A stretch of 11,318 nt of DNA, taken from the NCBI GenBank assembly GCA_024280675.1, contig JAJRPT010000183.1, forward strand, positions 1 to 11,318, read 5' to 3'. This DNA is from Bacteroidota bacterium. Its GTDB lineage: Bacteria; Bacteroidota; Ignavibacteria; Kapaibacteriales; UBA2268. Below are positions 4,416-11,318 of the stretch, one piece after another; position 1 is the first letter of the stretch; each line of letters opens with the position of its first letter. The translations under genes and the position numbers were made by a program. The notes beneath the pieces are model-generated. The model saw only the letters and a program-made list of their open reading frames with translations, did not search any database and was not told the origin of the DNA.

Positions 4416-6007
4416 CTTTTTAGTGTGATAACTGGGGCAATCATTTCCTCCAAAGATATTCCACCGTGTTGGAAGGAGTCCCGGTATTTATTTAAATAAA
4501 ATTTATGGTCTGTTGGGTAAATCAAATATTTATCTTCTTTGGCTATTACATTATTGACACTCATACCATTTCTTGGCAGTCGCAAAGTTGCCAAATCGGC
4601 AACTTGCATTGCATCTTTTTGCTCTGCCTTTACGTTCTTTCCAAATTTATATCTGAGTGATGTCGAAGTATTTTTATCACCATAACAAAGCACACCACTC
4701 ATGCAACGAACAGAGCCATGATCTGTAGTTATCAGCACTTTTGCATTTTTAATCTCGGCAATTTGCCTTAGCATCCCAAAGAAGGAAGAGTGCTTGAACC
4801 AGGATTTTGTAAGCGAGCGATAGGCCGATTCGTCTGGTGCAATTTCTTTTAGAATCGAATAATCAGACCTACTGTGGGCAATCATATCCATTGCATTAAT
4901 CACGATGCTAGTGAGCGAATTATTTTTATAATTGAGCAAATCCCGCTCGACTTTTCTTCCAAAATCTGTCTTGAATATTTTCAAGAAATTATAATTTCCT
5001 TTGAGCTTAATTCGCCTTCTATCAATCCAAGACTGGAGTAGTTCCTGCTCGAATTTATTTTGTGAATGCTCATCGCTTGCGTCTTCTACCTTCCAGAAAT
5101 CTGGATAATGTTTTTTTATATCATCGGGATAGAGCCCCGCAAATATTGAATTTCTGCAATATGCGGTGACCGTCGGCAAAATCGCACAATGAAAGTCTGT
5201 ATCGAAAGTATAGAGATGCTTTAGCTCATCTTGGATGACAAGCCATTGGTCGTATCTCATGCAGTCAATCACAAAATAGAAGACTGGTCCCTTTGTTTGC
5301 AAGAGTGGTTTCAACCAGCGGTCGTTTACATTTGGAGAAAGAGGTGGCGAGTCGTCTTTGTGCTTAGATGCGTCGGGGTCAATCCATTTTGTGTAATTTT
5401 TCTCGACAGTTTTGGAAAATTCATAATTGGCAGATTTCCATTGATCTTTTAGCATCTGGTCCACGCCCTCGCAGGCGACATTGTCAATTTCCAAAGACCA
5501 TTTGACTAAGTCTTTATAAATTTCCACCCATTCGCCCCAAGATGGGTTCGAACCAATTTCTGAATGAATTTGATTAAATGATTGGAAATATTTCTGTGTA
5601 GCTTTTTCTGATTCTATTCTGTCGCCTTCAATGAATTTCTTGCAAGCCATAAGAACCTGAGTAGGGTTTACTGGTTTGGTCAGATAGTCATCAATCTTGG
5701 ACCCGATGGCATCTTCCATAAGTCCTTCGGCTTCATTTTTTGTTACCATCACAACGGGCAAGCCTTGGTCGATTTCTTTGAGGAATGGCAATGTTTCCAG
5801 CCCACTCATGCCTATCATCGTCTCGTCGAGGAAAACCAGATTGAATCTGATTTTGGAGCTTTGCTCACCTCCGCCCTTTAGTATTTCAATTCCATCGTCT
5901 CCATTGCTAGCCGTGACCACACAATACCCTTTTTGCTCTAGCAAAATAATATGTGGACGCAAGAGTTCAATCTCGTCATCAATCCAAAGAATATTTCCTT
6001 TATTCAA
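4403..6007 (-). CDS. porX: PorX: receiver/PglZ-domain regulator of type IX secretion
   Basis: 534 residues in the known PorX layout. An N-terminal receiver (about 4-125) has D10/D11, phospho-acceptor D61 (LVFLDE), T89 and K111 (LTKPVNP). A helical linker follows, then a PglZ/alkaline-phosphatase-superfamily domain from about 240. Likely metal or catalytic positions are D248 (FYFVIDCMRYDQW), the threonines in PTVTAYCRNS (279 and 281), D374/H378 (NAMDMIAH), D429/H430 (ITTDHGS) and H514 (QHGGISLEEMIAPV). In Porphyromonas gingivalis, PorX works with kinase PorY in controlling the T9SS and has phosphodiesterase activity. The start is TTG at 6007-6005, with AGGA six bases upstream; the N-terminus NILWIDDE is where PorX proteins usually begin. 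A short glycine/serine-rich insert (about 44-54) precedes the D61 strand. It lies 142 bp behind the OmpA-family gene, same strand. Confidence 0.93.
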   Translation of the reverse strand: MNKGNILWIDDEIELLRPHIILLEQKGYCVVTASNGDDGIEILKGGGEQSSKIRFNLVFLDETMIGMSGLETLPFLKEIDQGLPVVMVTKNEAEGLMEDAIGSKIDDYLTKPVNPTQVLMACKKFIEGDRIESEKATQKYFQSFNQIHSEIGSNPSWGEWVEIYKDLVKWSLEIDNVACEGVDQMLKDQWKSANYEFSKTVEKNYTKWIDPDASKHKDDSPPLSPNVNDRWLKPLLQTKGPVFYFVIDCMRYDQWLVIQDELKHLYTFDTDFHCAILPTVTAYCRNSIFAGLYPDDIKKHYPDFWKVEDASDEHSQNKFEQELLQSWIDRRRIKLKGNYNFLKIFKTDFGRKVERDLLNYKNNSLTSIVINAMDMIAHSRSDYSILKEIAPDESAYRSLTKSWFKHSSFFGMLRQIAEIKNAKVLITTDHGSVRCMSGVLCYGDKNTSTSLRYKFGKNVKAEQKDAMQVADLATLRLPRNGMSVNNVIAKEDKYLIYPTDHKFYLNKYRDSFQHGGISLEEMIAPVITLKSKQN

Positions 6008-6149
6008 TTTGTATCCTAGTTTGGTATGTTATTAAAATTCAAAAATAAAGTAAAATAGTTTCAGATTTTTCTTTTCTGGTTTGTTTATGGTTAGAGTGAG
6101 TGACTGTTTTCCTTTGTCAAACGTCAATCTGCTCAAATGGTTACAAAAG
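6008..6149 (-). other. Gap between the OmpA-family gene and porX
   Basis: 142 bases without a convincing gene or intrinsic terminator. Read leftward it contains TTGACA at 6120-6115, a perfect -35 match, but no good -10 box at the right distance. porX may therefore have its own promoter or be reached by read-through; the sequence does not decide. Confidence 0.3.
6014..6017 (-). promoter_or_regulatory. Ribosome binding site deciding the porX TTG start
   Basis: AGGA (6017-6014, read leftward) is separated by six bases (TACAAA) from TTG at 6007. There is no ATG early in the receiver domain, so TTG is the start that keeps the complete first beta strand. Confidence 0.6.
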
Positions 6150-8312
6150 TTAATCACCAACTGGTGTTGCAATGATAATCCGAACACAACGGCTGAGCGA
6201 ACGACCAACTGGCGTGTCATTATCATAAATAAACTTTGAGCTTCCGATTGGGTGAATGCTGAACTTTGCTCCTTTGTTTTCTTCTGTCTTCAAATAACCC
6301 AGGACATTGTTACACCTATCTTTTGCAAGATTCTTGTTATAAGCACCAGTACCAGTCCTATCGGCATACCCTTCAATTTGCACACTTGAATTGCTTTTGA
6401 TTTTGCCCTTAATCATGTTTATAATATTTCTCTGAACCTTCGTAATCTCAGAGGAATTATAGTCGAAGACCACAAGCGTATATTTTTCAAACACCACATC
6501 ATCTTGTCTGATTTCTCTTTTCTTCTTGACTGTAATTTGCTCAATTTTAATACTTGCAGAATCTCGTGCAATATTTCCAAATTTATCTTTTACTTCAAGT
6601 GCGACATCAATATTCTTTTCCCTTTGTGGAATTGGTTCTTTTGTAATATCCCATTCGATTTTGTCAGTGCCTTTGTTTTCCACACCTCCCGAATAAGTCC
6701 TCAGCACACGTCCATCTTGAGTTGCTTTTGCCAAATAAGTAGTCTTGTTAGTGCCACCCGATGTGAAATCAATGCCGATAAGTGGTGGGTTAGAGCTTCG
6801 GAAAATATCAGAAATAAAAACTGGTTCACTCATCTGCAGACTAGAACTAGAAAACTCAACCCTACGGGCTTCTTCCAACAAATCTTGATAATCTTTCGAA
6901 CCAGTATCAATTTCAACATCTTTTAAATCCAGAGAAATCCTCTCATCTGAGATATTCCAAACATTGGTCATATACTTTTTAATTTCAGACGCTCTTTTTT
7001 CTGCAACATCTTTTCTAATACCTAAATCCTTGCTATAAAATGAGGATAATTTGAGTTTCATCAATTGGGCATCCCTCATTCTTTTTGCAATAATATTGAC
7101 CATATTCGAAAGGACAGTGTCAATATTTGATTTCAATTTTTCTGGAATAAATCCTGCGGTTTCCCCCGAAGAAATAATATTCTGAGAACTTGTCCCCAGC
7201 AGATAATCACCCTTTTCATAATAAACATAAGGCAAGAGCGGAAATCCCTCTATTGATTCGAACTCTTCAATCACCACGAGCGGAACCTCAATGGCACGAC
7301 CATTTTTATCGATTCCATAAGTTTCTACCTTTGCAATCAGACCCGAAGCCCTGTTGATTCGCTTTTCATATTTCTCATTAATTGTAAAATGATAGGCGGT
7401 GGTGCTGGAGTTTATTTCTTCTTTTTCCTCAGAAACTTCTCTTGAAATCAATTTGATACTTTCGTCCTTTGCTGCATAATCTTGAATTTCAAAAGTATCA
7501 CGGAGATAAACCGTGTCCCGCAAAACTTTCTCTTCGATAGACTTATAGAAAATACCTCCAAGGCTTACACCAATATTTAGATTATTGACCTGCCAGTCAT
7601 TAGAATTAACATTGCTTAAATTGAAGAAATAAGATATTTCTGGAGAGACTGTCACATTTCCAATACTCATCAACGGATAGGCAAGCCACAGATTGGGTGC
7701 AATCGAGACTGGGTTTATATCGGGAATTTCTTCTGAATATTTATTTCTAACAAGGCTTTCTTCTGGGACAAAAGTCACATTGTCTGGAGTCACAATTTTT
7801 TCATATTGCTCAAAGTCGGACGAGATAAAATACCCAAGTCTAGTTCCCACACCAATTAAAAATCCATTATTAAACCTGTATTTGATCCCCAGATTTATAC
7901 TTGTTTTTAGAAGTTCTGGTTTTAGAATATATTCTACTTCCACATCTTTAATTGCTATCTCACCGCTTGAGTTTCTCACCTGAGTCTTGCCAATATTTGT
8001 TTCATTAGAGACAAAATCAGCACTTAAATCAACAATCCCAATATCGAAGCCGACGAGCCAATTTTGAGTAAATGGAAAATATAGCCCAGCGTTCGCCCCC
8101 CAACTTAATGCTGTCTGAGCGCCATATTCTTCTGGGCTACAACAAGGAATATCGCCAAGGTTAGTAAAATTTGCAGAATGTAGATTAAGCGACATTCCCC
8201 CGCCAATATTCCAATAAAACAATGGAGTGGGATCTTTTTCTTCTTCTGAAAAAAGATTAATGTTTGTAAAGAGAAGTATAAAAAACACTAGCTGGTAAAC
8301 TTTCTGTATCAT
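6150..8312 (-). CDS. Outer-membrane beta-barrel protein with C-terminal OmpA peptidoglycan-binding domain
   Basis: 720 residues. A signal peptide covers about 1-22 (hydrophobic, ending NINLFS before EEEKD). Residues about 30-260 alternate polar and aromatic strands with glycine turns, as in an OMP beta-barrel ('WNIGGGMSLNLHS', 'NIGVSLGGIFY'). A long periplasmic-type middle follows. It contains a partial OmpA/Porin-like repeat region (about 410-480) and an Ig-like FlgD-type segment (about 515-600, 'GTDKIEWDITKEPIP', 'VALEVKDKFGNIARDSASI'). The OmpA domain is at about 608-720, with FDYNSSEIT, GYADRTGTGAYN (648-659) and LAKDR (662-666), the residues that grip diaminopimelate in the cell wall. 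Its ATG overlaps the TGA of the upstream ASH-repeat gene (ATGA, 8312-8309), showing translational coupling. It likely anchors the outer membrane to peptidoglycan and may partner the surface protein. Confidence 0.85.
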   Translation of the reverse strand: MIQKVYQLVFFILLFTNINLFSEEEKDPTPLFYWNIGGGMSLNLHSANFTNLGDIPCCSPEEYGAQTALSWGANAGLYFPFTQNWLVGFDIGIVDLSADFVSNETNIGKTQVRNSSGEIAIKDVEVEYILKPELLKTSINLGIKYRFNNGFLIGVGTRLGYFISSDFEQYEKIVTPDNVTFVPEESLVRNKYSEEIPDINPVSIAPNLWLAYPLMSIGNVTVSPEISYFFNLSNVNSNDWQVNNLNIGVSLGGIFYKSIEEKVLRDTVYLRDTFEIQDYAAKDESIKLISREVSEEKEEINSSTTAYHFTINEKYEKRINRASGLIAKVETYGIDKNGRAIEVPLVVIEEFESIEGFPLLPYVYYEKGDYLLGTSSQNIISSGETAGFIPEKLKSNIDTVLSNMVNIIAKRMRDAQLMKLKLSSFYSKDLGIRKDVAEKRASEIKKYMTNVWNISDERISLDLKDVEIDTGSKDYQDLLEEARRVEFSSSSLQMSEPVFISDIFRSSNPPLIGIDFTSGGTNKTTYLAKATQDGRVLRTYSGGVENKGTDKIEWDITKEPIPQREKNIDVALEVKDKFGNIARDSASIKIEQITVKKKREIRQDDVVFEKYTLVVFDYNSSEITKVQRNIINMIKGKIKSNSSVQIEGYADRTGTGAYNKNLAKDRCNNVLGYLKTEENKGAKFSIHPIGSSKFIYDNDTPVGRSLSRCVRIIIATPVGD

Positions 8313-11300
8313 TTGATTTCTTGCATATATTTAATTGTTTTAAAATCCCATGGCGACACAATCTTGAGAAAATAAACTCCGAACGGCATCAAGTTTGAAT
8401 CTATCTTGAATTTAAAATGCCTTGCTCCACCCACCTCACGGTAGAACTCAAATTCTTTAATTAATTTGCCCTCAGAACTAGAAATTATTATTTTATGGAC
8501 ACCCGCCTCAAGAGCAGTTGCAATAATATTGACACTGTGTTGAGCTTCAAATACTTGCAAATCAAGCGTGATGCCTTGCTTGTTACTGAGCAATCTTTGG
8601 CTTCCTTCCTCGCAAATGATTGAAGTCATTGTCCCAGGCTCTGAGCTAAAACTTGTCGAATTTTGTCCTTTGATGACAAGGTTGCTTGCCATCATCTGGG
8701 AGCTTTTAACATTGCCAAGAAGCGGCACGCCCTCTATTTTTGTTATCTCAGAAAAGCTCGAACTTAGCTCAATTTTATCAATTACCAAAGATAGATTAAA
8801 GACATCACCCGCACCCCCATAATCAATCCCTCCAACCCTGCCAACACTTAGCCCAAGCGGATGATACTGAGTTTTGTTTAGCGAAATGGTGAGATTTTCA
8901 ATATTATAAGTGGAGCTTGTGTTTTTTTCATGACGAGCAAGGAGAATAATTTCAGCACTATTTTTTCTTGGATCAATTTCTAAATCTTCGATTGAGATTG
9001 TAATAAGGCTTGGGTCCGAACCCACGCCTTCAACATTTATTATCAGCTCAGAATCACATTCGTCAAAATTACCATCACGGTCGAAATCGATGCTAAAGCT
9101 GACAATTATTTCGTCTTGATAAGAGATTTTATCATCTGGGGTGAAGGCTATTTCGATATTTTGAAGTATTTGCAAATCTAATCCCGTCCCAACTTCAGTC
9201 AGAGACTTAAAAATATTGGGATAAGTCTGCCCATCGGAAATATTTGTGATGATAATATCCCAGTCCTTATCATTGGACACGTCAAAGTCGAGTGTATGTT
9301 CGGCACCAATGGTCCTCTCCCCAAAAACAAGTGGTCCAGCACTCGTACTAACACCAATTTGGGTTTCAAGCTTTATTTCCACCCAGTCACTTATTGCCTG
9401 GGAATTTTGCAAATATGTGAAATTAAGAGTGGAGGAGTAATTCTCAACATCTAATGGAGCAACTTGGGCAAGTATTGGCAGATTGAATGTAGCAGAAGCT
9501 GGGATAACCGCTCCGGTAATGGATTGATTAAAGAAAATATTTTTTGTATCTCCTGCCATTAAGTCGCCGGTAATTGTTATATCGGCATTCCAATTATTGA
9601 CAAAGAATAAATCTTCTAAATACCCATTATCACATTGTGCAAGCACGCCAAAGTCTAGTGGATTTGGAGCGGTGGTGATTGCTTTTTCAACACCATTTGC
9701 AATTACGGTCATATCAATCAATTCTTGGCAATTCTCGAGTGGGTCATCGCTTGAATCAAAATAGAGTGTAATATCTTCTTGATAAGAACCTAGTTGGTCA
9801 AGAGTTAAATTAAAGACCAGAGATTTCCCATCACCAGGGTCAAAAATTGTTCCAGCACTAGAGCTAGTCACATTATTTGAGCTAATAAACCGTAAAATTC
9901 TGGTGAATGTATCACTTCCATTCGTGAAAAAATGATTTAAATCCGTACTTGGATAATTTACGACAAGATCGCCGAAATCAATGGTGAAATTATCATTATC
10001 CTCAATTAATATCTCCTCGACCTCACCCTGCAAGTCAATTTCAAACTCTGGATAATTCAAGTCATTGGTTCTAACGAGCAGTTTTGCTTGGTAGTTGCCA
10101 CTGCCCAAAGCATTCTGATTAAACATCACCACCATTTCGCCAGACTCATTTGGGGCGAGAATGGTCCCCGTCATTATTGGTTTAATAAAATTAAAGGCAT
10201 TAGAAGGGTCACCAGTGATTGACGTATTCTGAGTCATCCTCACATCAAGGTCAGAATTGTTGGTGATTGTGATGGTTCGTGATGGTGAGTCGCATTTGAG
10301 ATTCTTGCCAAAATCAACCGTTTCGGGATAATCCATTTGAACTACAATTCCAGTTCCTTTTATTGTATATTCAAAAGTCTCCGAGCAAGTATAAGTGGCA
10401 GACCCTGTAGTGATTCTCAGCTGCTGGGAATAATCTTGTGGTGCTGTGGGCAAAAATTCTACATCTAAATAAAAGGATTCGCCAATCTCGAGCGTAAAAG
10501 GAATAGCGGGACTCCAGCCAGTGATGGAAAATGGAGGATTCAAATTGGGCAAAGCACCAATATACATTGGCACATTTCCAGTGTTGATAAATTCAATAGT
10601 ATGATTTTGGCTAGCATTGGTTCTATTCTCACCAAAATCCAAATCATCTGCACTTACGGTAAACTCTGGGCTGGCATTGATTATTTCCACCACAATAGAA
10701 TCTCCGTAAGGGTAGCCCCCGCATTCGGCAGTTCTGAAAAATATTGTATTATAGACTATTGGTTCTGCCAAGCTCCAAGGATAGGACAAGGAAAGATCGC
10801 TGGTCTCACCGGTACTGAGCGAGTTCTTTTCTAATTGGGCAACAAGCAGTCCACTTGTCACCAAAGCACTTAAATTATTTGTATTAAATCCAGAAGCATT
10901 CCTGACGGTAATTTCTGTTATAGTCTGACTATTTCTACAGTTTACAAACTCAATAGTATCAATTAATTGCTCTTTCCTCTTGTCACTGAACTCAAACTCT
11001 GTCTTGCGTAAATCAATTACAATCTCCAAAGCCCAAGGGCTGTCGCCGCCCACCGCTGTATTGTTTGGAATATAAAGCACATCTTCGACAATGCCAGTTC
11101 TTTGACTAGAGAAATCAAATTCGATTACAGGTACCACGTCGCCATCTTTAGGAACTGTTCTTGTGACATCTGGGCTTTTTAGAGAAAGCCCTCTGTCTCC
11201 AAACTTCCAATATGCCTCACCGAATCTAATATCTAAATCTGCCTTGCCAATATTATACAAATAAAATGAATATTCTTTTGGATTATCTTCTTGGCAACTA

Positions 11301-11318
11301 ATTAACGTTGGGGGGGTG
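8309..11318 (-). CDS. Large secreted ASH/choice-of-anchor D repeat protein with T9SS-type C-terminal sorting tail, 5' end outside the window
   Basis: About 1002 residues are visible. The frame stays open to the right edge: upstream of the TTG at 11260 it continues as SCQEDNPKEYSFYLYN, so that codon is internal and the gene is truncated by the window. Repeated beta-sandwich domains of ASH/HYDIN type follow, each with a 'DFG' start and an 'NxxxxDxxI' strand: 'DLDFGENRTNASQNHTIEFINTG', 'VDFGKNLKCDSPSRTITITNN', 'IDFGDLVV', 'PLDFGVLAQCDN', 'LVFGERTIGAEHTLDF'. A DFDRDGNFDECD loop near 9054-9089 resembles a calcium-binding dockerin/EF-hand loop. A further beta domain comes next. The end, 'HKIIISSSEGKLIKEFEF' then 'NLMPFGVYFLKI' and a Lys-rich tail, matches T9SS type A sorting domains. 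It is probably exported across the outer membrane and surface-attached or released. It is translationally coupled to the OmpA-family gene, and porX lies nearby. Confidence 0.82.
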   Translation of the reverse strand, partial: TPPTLISCQEDNPKEYSFYLYNIGKADLDIRFGEAYWKFGDRGLSLKSPDVTRTVPKDGDVVPVIEFDFSSQRTGIVEDVLYIPNNTAVGGDSPWALEIVIDLRKTEFEFSDKRKEQLIDTIEFVNCRNSQTITEITVRNASGFNTNNLSALVTSGLLVAQLEKNSLSTGETSDLSLSYPWSLAEPIVYNTIFFRTAECGGYPYGDSIVVEIINASPEFTVSADDLDFGENRTNASQNHTIEFINTGNVPMYIGALPNLNPPFSITGWSPAIPFTLEIGESFYLDVEFLPTAPQDYSQQLRITTGSATYTCSETFEYTIKGTGIVVQMDYPETVDFGKNLKCDSPSRTITITNNSDLDVRMTQNTSITGDPSNAFNFIKPIMTGTILAPNESGEMVVMFNQNALGSGNYQAKLLVRTNDLNYPEFEIDLQGEVEEILIEDNDNFTIDFGDLVVNYPSTDLNHFFTNGSDTFTRILRFISSNNVTSSSAGTIFDPGDGKSLVFNLTLDQLGSYQEDITLYFDSSDDPLENCQELIDMTVIANGVEKAITTAPNPLDFGVLAQCDNGYLEDLFFVNNWNADITITGDLMAGDTKNIFFNQSITGAVIPASATFNLPILAQVAPLDVENYSSTLNFTYLQNSQAISDWVEIKLETQIGVSTSAGPLVFGERTIGAEHTLDFDVSNDKDWDIIITNISDGQTYPNIFKSLTEVGTGLDLQILQNIEIAFTPDDKISYQDEIIVSFSIDFDRDGNFDECDSELIINVEGVGSDPSLITISIEDLEIDPRKNSAEIILLARHEKNTSSTYNIENLTISLNKTQYHPLGLSVGRVGGIDYGGAGDVFNLSLVIDKIELSSSFSEITKIEGVPLLGNVKSSQMMASNLVIKGQNSTSFSSEPGTMTSIICEEGSQRLLSNKQGITLDLQVFEAQHSVNIIATALEAGVHKIIISSSEGKLIKEFEFYREVGGARHFKFKIDSNLMPFGVYFLKIVSPWDFKTIKYMQEIK

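Noticed and set aside
11310..11316. Seven-base G run at the right edge
   Set aside because: It encodes Pro-Pro in frame and lies at the window end, where it cannot be assessed for slippage or sequencing error.

Overview
The window looks like chromosome of an AT-rich member of the Bacteroidota/Chlorobiota (FCB) group, possibly near Ignavibacteria or Kapabacteria. Two things point there. One is a PorX-type receiver/PglZ regulator of type IX secretion (T9SS). The other is a large surface protein made of ASH (choice-of-anchor D-like) repeats that ends in what looks like a T9SS sorting tail. The clade is an inference; the sequence itself shows only the gene families.

Left part (1-772): the last 42 codons of an ACE-like M2 peptidyl-dipeptidase run in from the left edge. 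They are followed by REP-like hairpins and an intrinsic terminator. A tRNA-Pro(UGG) on the minus strand has its own terminator. Upstream of it is a gene-free stretch holding a palindrome and a 48-bp imperfect tandem duplication. Minus-strand block 773-3030: three closely spaced genes in transcription order, a stand-alone receiver protein, a lipoprotein with a possible WHy/LEA-2 fold, and a DUF21 + CBS-pair membrane protein.

Centre (3189-4289): a compact, phage-like regulatory module. An XRE-family repressor-like gene points left. Two small genes point right, and the second resembles the Mor/C activators of Mu-like phages. The AT-rich gap between them holds three 15-bp operator-like sites of the form GTGTAA-N3-TTACAC, with centres exactly 22 bp apart. 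They sit on a plausible promoter for the rightward genes. No transposase, integrase or structural phage gene is present, so this is either a remnant or a domesticated switch. It is the most unusual part of the window.

Right part (4403-11318, all minus strand): the ASH-repeat surface protein, whose 5' end lies outside the window, is joined by an ATGA overlap to an outer-membrane barrel/OmpA-domain protein. porX follows 142 bp downstream. A secreted T9SS-type protein, an OmpA envelope protein and a T9SS regulator side by side suggest a cell-envelope/secretion locus. Translation starts vary: several genes have AGGA-type ribosome sites, and porX appears to start at TTG.
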